Shown here: positions 50,231 to 59,532 of the stretch, in pieces
Layout of the letters: each line of letters starts with the position of its first letter
Position numbering within the stretch: the first letter of the stretch is position 1
Source of the DNA: Motiliproteus coralliicola
GTDB lineage: Bacteria > Pseudomonadota > Gammaproteobacteria > Pseudomonadales > Balneatricaceae
NCBI RefSeq assembly: GCF_003345655.1
Contig: NZ_QQOH01000002.1
Span: 682,001 to 746,000 of the forward strand
Length of the DNA: 64,000 nucleotides
Direction: 5' to 3'
Notes under the pieces: model-generated
Told to the model about the DNA's origin: nothing
Seen by the model: the letters and a program-made list of their open reading frames with translations, nothing else
Database searches by the model: none
Program-made: the position numbers and the translations under genes

Positions 50231-50800
50231 ATGTCTAACTCGCTGATCAACACCGAAATCAAACCGTTCAATGCGCAAGCTTTTCACCAGGGAAATTTTG
50301 TCGAAGTTTCCGATGCCGACCTGAAGGGTAAGTGGTCCGTGGTGTTCTTCTACCCGGCCGACTTCACCTTTGTCTGCCCGACCGAACTGGGTGACCTGGC
50401 TGACTACTACCCGGAACTGCAGCAGATGGGCGTCGAGGTGTACTCGGTTTCAACCGATACCCACTTTACCCACAAGGCCTGGCACGACACCTCCGACACC
50501 ATCAGCAAGATCAACTTCCCGATGGTCGGCGACCCGACCGGTCTGATCACCCGCAACTTCGAGGTGATGATCGAAGAAGCGGGTCTGGCCGAACGCGGTA
50601 CCTTCGTGATCGACCCAGAAGGCAAGATCCAGATCATCGAGATCAACGCCGGTGGTATCGGCCGTGATGCCGGTGAGCTGGTGCGTAAGATCAAAGCGGC
50701 CCAGTACGTGGCAGCGCATCCGGGTGAGGTCTGCCCGGCGAAGTGGAAAGAGGGTGAAGAGACCCTGGCTCCGTCATTGGACCTGGTCGGCAAGATTTAA
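50231..50800 (+). CDS. ahpC: Peroxiredoxin AhpC
   Basis: A 189-residue typical 2-Cys peroxiredoxin that reduces hydrogen and organic peroxides. The peroxidatic Cys49 is in [14 protein letters not shown] and the resolving Cys168 in [10 protein letters not shown]. The C-terminal YF-type tail and [10 protein letters not shown] segment match AhpC of E. coli type (187 residues). A clear GGGAGAAACC leader precedes the ATG. The partner AhpF follows 150 bp downstream; a hairpin between them may reduce readthrough so AhpC is made in excess. Confidence 0.95.
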   Translation: MSNSLINTEIKPFNAQAFHQGNFVEVSDADLKGKWSVVFFYPADFTFVCPTELGDLADYYPELQQMGVEVYSVSTDTHFTHKAWHDTSDTISKINFPMVGDPTGLITRNFEVMIEEAGLAERGTFVIDPEGKIQIIEINAGGIGRDAGELVRKIKAAQYVAAHPGEVCPAKWKEGEETLAPSLDLVGKI

Positions 50801-50848
50801 CGACCAATCTATAAACGGTGGTCTGATCGCAGCCCGATCAGATACCTC

Positions 50849-50871
50849 GGGGCCGGCATGATGCCGGTCCC
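50849..50871 (+). terminator. Intercistronic hairpin between ahpC and ahpF
   Basis: GGGGCCGGC and GCCGGTCCC pair around ATGAT. There is no T-run, so it is more likely an attenuating or RNA-stabilising structure than a full terminator, common between ahpC and ahpF. Confidence 0.4.
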
Positions 50872-50950
50872 AACACTTGATTCTATACCTCTCCCCGGAC
50901 GCTCAGATTGCAGGGGTGGGAGACAACTGTTTTACAGGCAGGACGTAAAG

Positions 50951-52573
50951 ATGCTGGATACTCAACTGAAACTACAGCTGGAAAGTTACCTTCAAAAGGT
51001 GGTCGCACCGATCGAGTTGCTGCTGGCGCTGGATGACAGCCCGCAGTCTCAGCAGCTTTATCAACTGGCCACAGAGATCGAGTCCTTGTCGGCGCTGATC
51101 AGCGTCCGACAGCAAGCCTCCCCGTCGGGACGGGTGCCGGCTATGGCGATTGCCCGTGAGGGTGAAGAACCCCGGGTCGAGTTTGCCGGGGTGCCCATGG
51201 GGCATGAGTTCAGCTCACTGGTGCTGGCGTTGCTGCAGGCCGGCGGCCATCCGACGAAGCAGGAGCAAGCGCTGCTGGACCGAATTGAGCAACTGGATCG
51301 CCCCTTGGTGATCGAAACCTATATCTCGCTGTCGTGCCAGAACTGCCCGGAGGTGGTGCAGGCATTCAACCTGATGGCGCTGATCAATCCTCAGATTCAG
51401 CACCGGATGATCGATGGGGCGCTGTTCAAGCAAGAAGTAGAGTCGCGCAACATCCTGGCGGTACCGTCGGTCTATGTGAATGGTGAATTGTTCGGCCAGG
51501 GCCGGATGACGCTGAATGAGATGGTCGACAAGTTGGACACCGCTCTTGATACAGGAGCGGCCGCTAAGAAAGCTGCAGAGTTAGATCAGAAAGAACCCTA
51601 CGACCTGCTGGTAGTCGGTGGTGGCCCGGCCGGCGCGGCAGCGGCGATCTATGCCGCTCGCAAAGGGATTCGTACCGGCATCGTCGCCGATCGGTTTGGT
51701 GGCCAGGTGCTCGACACCATGGCGATCGAAAACTTTATCTCGGTCAGCGCCACCGAGGGCCCCAAGCTGGTGGCGAACCTGGAGCAGCATGTGCTCGATT
51801 ACGATGTCGACCTGATGCAGGGACAGCGGGCCGCAGGAATTCAGCGTAACGGCCTGATCGAAGTGCCGCTGGAGAGCGGTGCCACGCTGAAGAGCCGTTC
51901 GGTGGTGCTGTCCACCGGGGCGCGCTGGAGAGAGATGAATGTTCCCGGCGAGCACGAATACCGTGGCCGCGGCGTGGCTTACTGCCCCCACTGCGACGGT
52001 CCGCTGTTCAAGGGCAAGTCGGTGGCGGTGATCGGTGGTGGTAATTCCGGTATCGAAGCGGCGATCGATCTGGCCGGCATCGTCGAGCACGTTACCGTGT
52101 TGGAGTTTGCCGACACGCTGCGCGCCGATGAGGTGCTGCAACGCAAAGCGCGCTCGATGAGCAATATCGACATCATCGCGTCGGCGATGACCACCGAAGT
52201 ATTGGGCGACGGCCAACGGGTGACCGGGTTGACTTATGTCGACCGTGAAACCGACGAGCAACACCAGCTGGCGTTGGCGGGCATCTTCGTTCAGATCGGT
52301 CTGGTGCCGAATACCGAATGGTTGGGTGACAGTATCGATCTGACTGCTCACGGCGAGATCGAGATCAACCAGCGTGGCGAAACCTCAATGCCGGGTGTAT
52401 TCGCTGCCGGCGATGTCAGCAGCGTGCCCTACAAACAGATCATTATCGCGATGGGGTCGGGCTCGACCGCCGCCCTGAGCGCCTTTGATTACCTGATTCG
52501 TGAGCCGATTAGCTCAGATGAGCCGAACGACTCGGCGGACAGTGAACAGGAAGCGCAGCCCAGCGCTGCCTGA
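50951..52573 (+). CDS. ahpF: Alkyl hydroperoxide reductase subunit F (AhpF)
   Basis: A 540-residue flavoprotein that reduces AhpC with NAD(P)H. The N-terminal thioredoxin-like domain pair carries Cys129-x-x-Cys132 ([11 protein letters not shown]). A GxGxxG FAD motif appears as [22 protein letters not shown]. The catalytic Cys345-x-x-Cys348 is in [10 protein letters not shown], and the NADH motif is [22 protein letters not shown] 50951 is used; the frame opens earlier at 50858 but that adds a sequence not seen in the family. A CBS-domain gene follows 80 bp later. Confidence 0.95.
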   Translation: MLDTQLKLQLESYLQKVVAPIELLLALDDSPQSQQLYQLATEIESLSALISVRQQASPSGRVPAMAIAREGEEPRVEFAGVPMGHEFSSLVLALLQAGGHPTKQEQALLDRIEQLDRPLVIETYISLSCQNCPEVVQAFNLMALINPQIQHRMIDGALFKQEVESRNILAVPSVYVNGELFGQGRMTLNEMVDKLDTALDTGAAAKKAAELDQKEPYDLLVVGGGPAGAAAAIYAARKGIRTGIVADRFGGQVLDTMAIENFISVSATEGPKLVANLEQHVLDYDVDLMQGQRAAGIQRNGLIEVPLESGATLKSRSVVLSTGARWREMNVPGEHEYRGRGVAYCPHCDGPLFKGKSVAVIGGGNSGIEAAIDLAGIVEHVTVLEFADTLRADEVLQRKARSMSNIDIIASAMTTEVLGDGQRVTGLTYVDRETDEQHQLALAGIFVQIGLVPNTEWLGDSIDLTAHGEIEINQRGETSMPGVFAAGDVSSVPYKQIIIAMGSGSTAALSAFDYLIREPISSDEPNDSADSEQEAQPSAA

Positions 52574-52653
52574 TACCGGTTCCCGTCGCCTGGTGGAGAT
52601 CCTTCAGGCGATGGGTAAACGGCGAAAGTGGGGAGACCCACGGGAGGAAGATC

Positions 52654-53055
52654 ATGCTACAAGTCAAAGAGATCATGAAAACCAGTGCTTTGCTGCATCC
52701 CCATATGGGGCTGTCCGAGGCGGTCAAACTCATCGTCGACAGCGGCTTGAGTGGCCTGCCGGTGGTGGATGAGCAGCAACAGTTGGTGGGCTTTCTGTCT
52801 GAACAGGATTGCCTGCAGAAGCTGATCGCCGAAAGCTATCACTGCGATGCCCACGTCACCGTGGCCGAGCTGATGCGGGACGATCCGCTGTCGGTATCGG
52901 AGCAGTTGACCACGTTGGAGCTGGGTCAGCAGATGCAGACCAACCGCCCGAAGGTCTACCCGGTTACCCGGGACCAGAAGGTGGTCGGCATCGTGACCCG
53001 CAGCCAGCTGGTGCACAGCCTGTCTAAATCGCTGGATAGCTGTCAGGCGTATTAA
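52654..53055 (+). CDS. CBS-pair domain protein
   Basis: A 133-residue cytoplasmic protein consisting of two CBS motifs. CBS1 covers residues 2-60 (VKEIMKTSALLHPHMGLSEAVKLIVDSGLSGLPVVDEQQQLVGFLSEQDCL). CBS2 covers 70-125 (VAELMRDDPLSVSEQL...QMQTNRPKVYPVTRDQKVVGIVTRSQLV). Such Bateman modules bind adenine nucleotides and act as energy sensors. A GGGAGGAAG leader gives a good start. It is downstream of ahpF on the same strand and could be co-transcribed; its partner protein is unknown. Confidence 0.85.
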   Translation: MLQVKEIMKTSALLHPHMGLSEAVKLIVDSGLSGLPVVDEQQQLVGFLSEQDCLQKLIAESYHCDAHVTVAELMRDDPLSVSEQLTTLELGQQMQTNRPKVYPVTRDQKVVGIVTRSQLVHSLSKSLDSCQAY

Positions 53056-53134
53056 CTTGATCGACAACCTGAGGCTATTCACCCAAGCGAGCGATCACCA
53101 TAGCCGATTCCGACGGATACCGACCGATTGTTGA

Positions 53135-55822
53135 TTACAGCGACGCCGGGTCCAGTTTGCTGGTGGGGATCTGCAGCTGCGACCGGGCTTGCTGCAGGCT
53201 GTCGAGCGTCAGGGTTCCCTGGCGATAGAGTTCGGTCAGGGCGGTCCAGGCGATATAGCGGGCATCCACTTCAAAGTGATCGCGCAGGTCCGGCCGCGAT
53301 TCGCTCAATCCGAAACCGTCGGTACCCAGGCTGACCTGCGGCAATGGCAGCCAGCGGGCGATGCTGTCGGGCAGTATCTTCATGTAGTCACTACAGGCGA
53401 CGATGATCCCCTGTTCATCGGCCAGCTGGCGCTCGATATGGTTCTGTACCGGCGACTCGGGATTGAGTCGGTTGAGGCGCTCGCTCTGCTCGGCCTGACG
53501 CAGCAGTTCGGTGTAGCTGGTGACGCTCCAGATATCGGTGCTGCAGCCGAAACCGCGCAACAGTTCGGCGGCTTTGAGCACCTCCTGCATCAGGCTGCCA
53601 CTACCGAACAGGTGGACCTTGTGACCCTCGCTAGAGTCGGCCTGGAAACGGTACAGGCCGTTGAGAATATCCTGCTCGATGTTGATGTTGTCGTCATCCG
53701 CGGGCATGGCCGGCATCGGGTAGTTCTCGTTGTACAGCGTCAGGTAGTAGAAGATGTTCTCATCGTTCTGGTACATCCGTTCGATACCGTCACGAACGAT
53801 CACCGCCAGTTCGTAGGCGAAGGCGGGGTCGTAGCTGCGCAGGTTCGGTACCGTGGCGGCGATGACATGGGAGTGACCGTCCTGGTGCTGCAGCCCTTCA
53901 CCGTTCAGGGTGGTACGACCGGCGGTGCCGCCGAGCAGGAAGCCTTTGGCCATCGCATCGGAGCAGCTCCAGATCATGTCGCCGACCCGTTGGAAGCCGA
54001 AGATCGAATAGAAGGTGTAGAACGGAATCATTGGCGCGCCGAAGTTGGCGTAGGCGGTACCAGCGGCCAGGAATGATGCCATCGCCCCGGCTTCGCAGAT
54101 CCCCTCCTGCAGCAGCTGGCCGTCTTTGGCCTCCTTGTAGGGCAGCAGCGAGCTGGCATCCACCGGCTTGTATTTCTGTCCCTCGCTGGAGTAGATCCCG
54201 AACTGATTGAACAGCGACTCCATCCCGAAGGTACGGGCCTCATCCGGAACGATCGGCACGATATAGCGGCCCAGCGCATTGTCTTTCATCATCGACGCCA
54301 ACATGCGCACAAAGGCCATGGTGGTGGATTGCTCCCGCGTGGTTCCATCGATGGCCCGTTGGAACAGGCTCAGCGACGGAGCGGTCAGGCGCGGCTGTTG
54401 AGTGGTACGGCTGGGGAGGTAACCGTTGAGCTGCTGCCGCTGCCGATGCAGGTAGAGAGCTTCAGGACTGTCTTCGGCCGGCTTGTAGAAGGCCGCCTGG
54501 GCCAGTTGCTCATCGGACAGCGGGATGCCGAAGCGGCGGCCAATGGCGATGCGATCTTCGGCGCTGAACTGCTTTTGCTGATGAGCGGTGTTCTGGCCTT
54601 CGGCGGAGGAGCCCATGCCTTCGCCCTTGACCGTTTTCATCAGGATCACCGTGGGCTTGCCGGTATTGCGGGAGGCCCGATCGAAGGCGGCGTAGAGCTT
54701 CTTACGATCATGACCGCCACGACGGATCAGGCGGATCTCGTCGTCGTTGAGGGTCTTCATCAGCTCGGCCAGACGCGGATCGCCGTCGATCCAGTGTTCC
54801 CGCACGGTTTTGCCGTCGGAGACGGTGTAGAACTGGTAATCGCCGTCCACGGCGCGGTCCATCCGCGCCTGCAGCAGTCCGTCCTGATCGCGGGAGAACA
54901 GTTCGTCCCACTCGCTGCCCCAGATCACCTTGATCACATCCCAACCGGCACCGCGGTAGCTGCGCTCCAGCTCCTGGATGATCTTGCCGTTGCCCCGGAC
55001 CGGGCCGTCGAGCCGTTGCAGGTTGCAGTTGATCACCATCACCAGGTTGTCGAGATTATCGCGGGTCGCCATGTTGATGGTGCCGAGCACTTCCGGTTCG
55101 TCCGATTCGCCGTCACCGATAAAGCACCAGACCTTACCGCCGTTAGCCGGTTTGATACCGCGGTTTTCCAGGTACTTCATAAATCGGGCCTGGTAGATCG
55201 CCGAGGGGGTCGAGAGGCCCATCGAGGCGCTGGGCAGCTGCCAGAAGTCCGGTAGACGCCGGGGGTGAGGGTAGGAGGGCAGGCCGCCACCGGGTTGCAG
55301 CTCACGCCTGAAATTGACCAGCTGCTGTTCAGTAATGCGGTTTTCCAGGTAGCCGCGGGCGTATAAGCCGGGGGCCGCATGGGCTTGCACCATCAGGATA
55401 TCGCCGCCGTAGTCCGGGCTGCGGCTCTGGAACCAGTGATTGAAGCACACTTCCAGCGCGGTGGCGGCGGACTGGTAGGTGGCGATATGGCCGCCGACAC
55501 CGGAACCGTTGGCGTTAGCCTGCAGCACCATCGCCATCGCGTTCCAACGAATGATGTTCTCGATCTTCTGCTCCAGCGCGATATCGCCTGGATAGCCGGG
55601 CTGCTGCTGTGGTGCGATGGTATTTCGATAGGGGGTGTTCAGGGTCGCTTCGGCCAGGCTAACCCCCTTTTTCAACAGATGATTCTGCAGTAGTCGCAGC
55701 ATCTCCCGGCTGCGACCCTCTCCCTGCTCGTGGAAGATGTAGTCGAGCGCTTCGATCCACTCGCTGTTTTCCAATTCCTGTTCTTCGGCGGAGTAGGCCG
55801 TGTCAGCATGGCAGGGGTTCAT
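53135..55822 (-). CDS. AceE-family homodimeric 2-oxoacid dehydrogenase E1, MdeB-like
   Basis: An 895-residue thiamine-diphosphate enzyme of the homodimeric pyruvate dehydrogenase E1 family. Landmarks are NGSGVGGHIATYQSAATALEVCFNHWF, the ThDP motif GDGESDEPEVLGTINMATRDNLDNLVMVINCNLQRLDGPVRGN, VPDEARTFGMESLF, and HQDGHSHV. There is no aceF or lpd next to it, unlike the housekeeping complex. Instead it is divergent from an Lrp regulator, the arrangement of mdeR-mdeB in Pseudomonas putida, where MdeB handles 2-oxobutyrate formed from methionine. A paralogue serving 2-oxobutyrate or branched substrates is therefore inferred; ordinary AceE remains possible. Confidence 0.85.
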   Translation of the reverse strand: MNPCHADTAYSAEEQELENSEWIEALDYIFHEQGEGRSREMLRLLQNHLLKKGVSLAEATLNTPYRNTIAPQQQPGYPGDIALEQKIENIIRWNAMAMVLQANANGSGVGGHIATYQSAATALEVCFNHWFQSRSPDYGGDILMVQAHAAPGLYARGYLENRITEQQLVNFRRELQPGGGLPSYPHPRRLPDFWQLPSASMGLSTPSAIYQARFMKYLENRGIKPANGGKVWCFIGDGESDEPEVLGTINMATRDNLDNLVMVINCNLQRLDGPVRGNGKIIQELERSYRGAGWDVIKVIWGSEWDELFSRDQDGLLQARMDRAVDGDYQFYTVSDGKTVREHWIDGDPRLAELMKTLNDDEIRLIRRGGHDRKKLYAAFDRASRNTGKPTVILMKTVKGEGMGSSAEGQNTAHQQKQFSAEDRIAIGRRFGIPLSDEQLAQAAFYKPAEDSPEALYLHRQRQQLNGYLPSRTTQQPRLTAPSLSLFQRAIDGTTREQSTTMAFVRMLASMMKDNALGRYIVPIVPDEARTFGMESLFNQFGIYSSEGQKYKPVDASSLLPYKEAKDGQLLQEGICEAGAMASFLAAGTAYANFGAPMIPFYTFYSIFGFQRVGDMIWSCSDAMAKGFLLGGTAGRTTLNGEGLQHQDGHSHVIAATVPNLRSYDPAFAYELAVIVRDGIERMYQNDENIFYYLTLYNENYPMPAMPADDDNINIEQDILNGLYRFQADSSEGHKVHLFGSGSLMQEVLKAAELLRGFGCSTDIWSVTSYTELLRQAEQSERLNRLNPESPVQNHIERQLADEQGIIVACSDYMKILPDSIARWLPLPQVSLGTDGFGLSESRPDLRDHFEVDARYIAWTALTELYRQGTLTLDSLQQARSQLQIPTSKLDPASL

Positions 55823-55933
55823 CTAGGAGGCTCCGGTTTGTTGTTGTCGTGGCTATAAAGGTTATCACTGCGATCGGAGCTCAAGAGGCTAAAATCGCTA
55901 GCTTAATTGATGGTTGTTGGATGTTGCGGCTAA

Positions 55934-55956
55934 AAAATCTTTAGATATTAGATTTT
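55934..55956. promoter_or_regulatory. Candidate Lrp-type operator between the E1 and Lrp genes
   Basis: AAAATCT and AGATTTT flank TTAGATATT, an AT-rich inverted repeat in the divergent promoter region, 112 bp before the E1 start and 74 bp before the Lrp start. Confidence 0.4.
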
Positions 55957-56029
55957 GGCGCTAAGGGTTGCGGTAGTATTCCCGTTCAGGAGTCCAGCAA
56001 AATGGTTCAACCAGCCGGGGGTGACACTG

Positions 56030-56509
56030 ATGGAAAAACTGGATCGAATTGATAGAAGAATTCTGGAGCTGTTGCAGCAGGATGCCCGTATCAGTATTGC
56101 GGAGCTGGCTGACGCGGTGGGGCTTTCGCCGACCCCCTGTGGTCGGCGGGTAAAGCAGTTGGAGAGTCGTGGGCTGATCGCTCGACAGATTGTGGTGTTG
56201 GATCCGAAGAAAATTGGTCTGCCGATGACGATACTGGTGCAGATCTCATTGGAGAAACAGACCAAGGACCGGCTCAAGCTGTTTGAGGAAGCGGTGGCGT
56301 TGATACCCGAGGTGATGGAGTGCTATCTGATCACCGGCAGCCAGTCGGACTACATGCTGAAGATGGTCACCCGGGATCTGGACCATTACCAGCAACTGTT
56401 ACTGGATAAACTGGCCGCCATCGAAGGGGTCAATTCGATCATCAGCAATTTCATCATGCGCCAACCGGTCCATAAGACCGCTTATGATCTGGAGCATCTT
56501 AGCCGCTGA
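56030..56509 (+). CDS. Lrp/AsnC-family regulator, MdeR-like
   Basis: A 159-residue Lrp regulator. ATG 56030 begins MEKLDRIDRRILELLQQDARISIAELADAVGLSPTPCGRRVKQLESRGLI, the family HTH; the longer upstream frame to 55955 is not supported. The RAM domain reads LIPEVMECYLITGSQSDYMLKMVTRDLDHYQQL and ends IISNFIMRQPVHKTAYDLEHL. Close relatives (BkdR/MdeR type) respond to amino acids and activate branched-chain or methionine catabolism. The divergent E1 gene is the probable target. The AlaX gene on the opposite strand converges from the right. Confidence 0.88.
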   Translation: MEKLDRIDRRILELLQQDARISIAELADAVGLSPTPCGRRVKQLESRGLIARQIVVLDPKKIGLPMTILVQISLEKQTKDRLKLFEEAVALIPEVMECYLITGSQSDYMLKMVTRDLDHYQQLLLDKLAAIEGVNSIISNFIMRQPVHKTAYDLEHLSR

Positions 56510-56524
56510 GGTGGTCTCTACCGA

Positions 56525-57247
56525 TTACTCGTCCAGTATTACGATGATGCGGCGGTTCTGCTTGCCTTTGTTCTCGATCTTCTTGATTCTGACCGGACCA
56601 ATCTCGCCGCTGTTGGCGACGTGGGTGCCGCCGCAGGGCTGCAGATCGGCACCGTCGAACTGGATCAGTCTTACCCGGCCGTGGCCCATCGGCGGTTTGA
56701 CACTCATGGTGCGGATTAGCTCGGGCCGCGCTTCCATCTCCTCATCGCTGATCCAGTGGATCGACATCGGGTGATCGCCTTGGGTCAGTCGATTCAGGTC
56801 AGCCTCGATCGCCAGTTTGTCGGGTGGTTCGGGCAGGTTGAAATCGATCCGGGCGCTGCCGTCATCGCGTATGCCGCCGCCGGTTACGGCTGCCGGCACC
56901 ACGGCACAGAGCATATGCATGCAGCTGTGCAGGCGCATGATCCGGTAACGCCGGTCCCAGTCAATCTGTAAGCTGATCCGTTCGCCAATCGTCGGCAGCG
57001 CAGAGGCGTCGGTCTGGTGCACGATGGCGCCGCTATCGCGTTCTTTGAGGGTATTGCTGATGGTAATTTCGCTACCGTCGGCCCTTTTCAGGTGGCCGCT
57101 GTCGCCGAGCTGGCCGCCGCCGACCGGATAGAACACGGTCTGATCGGTGACGAACCCGTCGTCGCGGTGTTCAACCACCGTCGCTTCGCAGTGTTGTAGA
57201 TAGCCGTCTTCGCGAAACAGTTCTTGGGTTAACGGGGCTGTAGTCAT
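56525..57247 (-). CDS. Alanyl-tRNA editing protein AlaX (AlaXp-II type)
   Basis: A 240-residue free-standing editing factor that hydrolyses Ser- or Gly-mischarged tRNA-Ala. The first half resembles the AlaRS editing domain start (VEHRDDGFVTDQTVFYPVGGGQLGDSGHL). The zinc site consists of HSCMH (RLHSCMHML) and CGGTH, the last in DGADLQPCGGTHVANSGEIGPV. The length is that of the AlaX group with an extra N-terminal module. It is transcribed together with the methyltransferase gene to its right (24-bp gap) and convergent with the Lrp gene. Role: translation quality control. Confidence 0.9.
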   Translation of the reverse strand: MTTAPLTQELFREDGYLQHCEATVVEHRDDGFVTDQTVFYPVGGGQLGDSGHLKRADGSEITISNTLKERDSGAIVHQTDASALPTIGERISLQIDWDRRYRIMRLHSCMHMLCAVVPAAVTGGGIRDDGSARIDFNLPEPPDKLAIEADLNRLTQGDHPMSIHWISDEEMEARPELIRTMSVKPPMGHGRVRLIQFDGADLQPCGGTHVANSGEIGPVRIKKIENKGKQNRRIIVILDE

Positions 57248-57271
57248 CTTTCCCTGCTCCTGTTGATGCCC

Positions 57272-57940
57272 TCAGGGCTTAATCCAGCTGCCGATCAGAA
57301 AGGCGCCGTCGTTGCGCTGTTGCTGCAGACCTTGCTGTTCGATCGCTTTAGCCTCGGCTAGTTCGCAGTGCTTGTCAAAGTGAACCGCCGTATGGGTTTC
57401 GCCGCTGATCGGAGTCAGGGCCAGCAGCTCGTCGGGACTGCGAAACCAGGCGTGGTTGAAGACCGAGTCCTTGTCCTGCTTGGCGTTGTCGTGCCGACGG
57501 GCTGCCCAGGGGCTCAGGCTGTTCAGGGTAGCGACCACGACCTTACCGCCGGGACGGGTGACCCGGAACAGCTCGCCGAGGGCCTGTTCAGCGTCCTCGA
57601 TAAACTCCAGCGCGGTGATCGACACGCACTTATCGAACGTATTGTCGGCAAAGGGTAGTTTGCCGATATCTGCGGCGGCAAAGCGGGCTTGGGGTAGCCT
57701 GGCGGTTGCTCGTGACAGCATCGGAAGCGACAGGTCCACCCCGGTGATTCGTACACCTCGTTCAATCAGCGGGGCGGTGAAGATACCGCTGCCGCAGCCG
57801 GCATCGAGAACGTTCTCCCCGGCTTGGGGTTGAACCTGATCCAGGATCAGTGCCAGTTCGGTCTGATACACCAATTGCCCGATCGGGGTTTGAAACCACT
57901 GCTCGTAGGGATCAGGCCAGTCGTCGAAAAGCTGGGTCAT
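57272..57940 (-). CDS. Class I SAM-dependent methyltransferase
   Basis: A 222-residue methyltransferase of Methyltransf_11 type. Motif I is VLDAGCGSGIFTAPLIERG (about 44-62). Motif II is ITGVDLSLPMLSRATARL. IGKLPFADNTFDKCVSITALEFIEDAEQALGELFRVTRPGGKVVVATLNSLSPWAA contains the later conserved motifs. The N-terminal DWPDPYEQWFQTPIGQLVYQTE segment is a common lead-in of UbiE-like small-molecule methylases. The substrate is unknown. It is first in a two-gene unit with AlaX. Confidence 0.82.
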   Translation of the reverse strand: MTQLFDDWPDPYEQWFQTPIGQLVYQTELALILDQVQPQAGENVLDAGCGSGIFTAPLIERGVRITGVDLSLPMLSRATARLPQARFAAADIGKLPFADNTFDKCVSITALEFIEDAEQALGELFRVTRPGGKVVVATLNSLSPWAARRHDNAKQDKDSVFNHAWFRSPDELLALTPISGETHTAVHFDKHCELAEAKAIEQQGLQQQRNDGAFLIGSWIKP

Positions 57941-58202
57941 AAGTGGTCTCGCCGGTTGATGAAGCTCAGCAGTATTTCAAAACGCTCCTTTGTCGCCAAG
58001 GGCCAGACTGTGCTTGCCGCTAGGCGCAGTTGTTGTATTGGGAAATATCATTTTCCGACCGTTTTCGGCCTTCCTGTCTAAGCGCTGCTCATCCGAGAAA
58101 AATCCGTGAGTTGATGTCTGAACGATGGAGCCGTTGCCCTGCTATGGCCGGAAAATTTCTGATGATCAAATCTAATCAGCAGCGATTACAGCAATTCGGT
58201 GT

Positions 58203-58397
58203 TTGCTTGAACAGGTCCTGCTGGAACAAGACCTCAGTCATGTCGGTGTTGGAGATCCGCAATTGGAACCACAGGCTCTGGCAACCGTTGTAGAGTTGGA
58301 CTCGCTGCCGGAGTGTGAGACCGATTGTTTGATTATCGATGCATTTAAATCTGAACACGATAAGGCAGAGGAGCGGATTCCCGATACCCTATTTTAA
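58203..58397 (+). pseudogene. Fragment resembling a NasT/ANTAR-type receiver domain
   Basis: A 64-codon frame (LEQVLLEQDLSHVGVGDPQL..., with DCLIIDAFKSEHDKAEERI near the end) follows a run of 10 more open codons upstream. The helix-strand-helix with an acidic DCLIIDA strand resembles the first half of NasT-like receivers (DVIIIDxDSP). There is no ribosome site and the frame ends where the receiver should continue. A decayed gene is one reading; chance is another. Confidence 0.2.
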
Positions 58398-58486
58398 CCT
58401 CTAAAGTACGCTCTGGAGGCCTGATTTCAGATCAAACTTAACGGCTTATGCGAGGCTTATATCAATCTGGTGGTTAAGGAGTTGGT

Positions 58487-58567
58487 ATGTGCGCGATGAC
58501 AACGACGGATTTGGAGATTGTTCTTGTATTGACGACCGGCGGAAAGGAGGGCTGGGCCTCAAAATAG
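58487..58567 (+). CDS. Possible 26-residue small ORF with strong ribosome site
   Basis: TTAAGGAG followed by TTGGT and ATG gives MCAMTTTDLEIVLVLTTGG, 26 residues in all. The hydrophobic middle LEIVLVLTT could be a short membrane or leader peptide. Nothing is known of it; it lies in an otherwise empty gap. Listed only because of the ribosome site. Confidence 0.15.
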   Translation: MCAMTTTDLEIVLVLTTGGKEGWASK

Positions 58568-58924
58568 TCAGAATGTCCGATGCTTATTGTATCGGAATGC
58601 TCTCCCTGCATTTAAATTGTTATCAAGGCTGATTACCTTGCAAAACGAGACCTGCTGCCCGCAAGGATATCCCCAGGCTAAAGCGAGGCTGACTAAATTT
58701 TACTAGCTACATAATAATGTCTCTTATGTGTTCGCCTAAATCCGCTTTACTTGCGTGTTTCTTAACCCCGCTCTGATAGTGGCCGTTATCTTTCTGTAAG
58801 CCTGGCTTCTGAATAGAAAACAACCAGCCCGTCACCTATCCTTAGAGCGTATCCGTGCAGGGGTAGAAGAGCGGCTGTAGCCCGTCTGACACTGATTTTT
58901 CTCTGTTACACGGGAGGGATCGTC

Positions 58925-59527
58925 ATGGCTAGAGTGGCCAAAGATGATCGGTCGACGCTGGTTGCCTTCAAGCTTCGCCTGTCGAAAGTCGGTGGATTGC
59001 TTGGCATAACGCCGTGGTATTTCCTTGTGATGATATTTCTGTCTGCGCAGGCCCGCGGAGAAGCGCTGCAGGCTGCTAAGGATTTTTCCACCCTGGATCA
59101 GGAAGTCAGGGCGATCAAGAAGGAGGTTCTGGAGATAAACCGGGAGCTTCTTCAGCTTGAAGAAGAGCTGTTGTATCCCAAAGCCGAGCAGCTGGTGATC
59201 TACATTTCGGTACCGAAGGATGAGCCGGTTGTTCTGAGTAGCATTCAGATCGAACTGAACGGCAGGGAGATCGTCCGCCACCACTATGACCGGAACCAGA
59301 ACCGGGCCTTGGGCCTGGGAGGCGTCCATCGGCCCTATATCGGCACGCTTGAAACCGGTGACCACAGCATTAGGGTTTCCGTTACCAGCCAAGGGCAGGA
59401 CGGCCGGTGGGTAGAGCGAAGTCAGGAAAAAGCCATTGCCAAGGTGGGGCGGCCCAAATACCTCGAGCTGCGCATCGCTCGTCCAAGTGCCGGGAAGGAT
59501 CCTCAGCTTGAAATTTTCGAGTGGTAG
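58925..59527 (+). CDS. Envelope coiled-coil protein heading a TPR gene cluster
   Basis: A 200-residue protein. A cytoplasmic or signal-like start (about 1-24) is followed by a hydrophobic helix (GLLGITPWYFLVMIFLSA, about 25-42), then a coiled coil (LDQEVRAIKKEVLEINRELLQLEEELLYP, about 57-85) and a beta-rich domain (VVLSSIQIELNGREIVRHHY, GGVHRPYIGTLETGDHSIRVSV, PKYLELRIA). I recall this family, often misnamed as dihydrolipoamide acetyltransferase or AraC regulator, upstream of TPR, ExbB/ExbD and TonB/AgmX-like genes in gammaproteobacteria. GGGAGG stands before the start. It is exported or periplasmic in prediction. Confidence 0.65.
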   Translation: MARVAKDDRSTLVAFKLRLSKVGGLLGITPWYFLVMIFLSAQARGEALQAAKDFSTLDQEVRAIKKEVLEINRELLQLEEELLYPKAEQLVIYISVPKDEPVVLSSIQIELNGREIVRHHYDRNQNRALGLGGVHRPYIGTLETGDHSIRVSVTSQGQDGRWVERSQEKAIAKVGRPKYLELRIARPSAGKDPQLEIFEW

Positions 59528-59532
59528 CCGCC

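Larger units (their letters stand above)
57941..58924. other. Nearly 1 kb without a convincing gene
   Basis: The first 100 bp hold the promoter of the methyltransferase/AlaX unit. The rest contains scattered short frames, two of which are listed separately with low confidence, and no clear terminator or structural RNA. Composition is AT-richer than neighbouring genes. Such a gap at the border of the envelope gene cluster could be a decayed gene. Confidence 0.4.

Noticed and set aside
54329-55255. 308-codon frame opposite the E1 gene
   Set aside because: Antisense shadow of the thiamine enzyme; composition and lack of a ribosome site argue against coding.
58925-59527. Dihydrolipoamide acetyltransferase or AraC regulator
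   Set aside because: Database names I recall for this family do not fit: there is no lipoyl, catalytic or HTH domain, only a membrane helix, a coiled coil and a beta-rich end.
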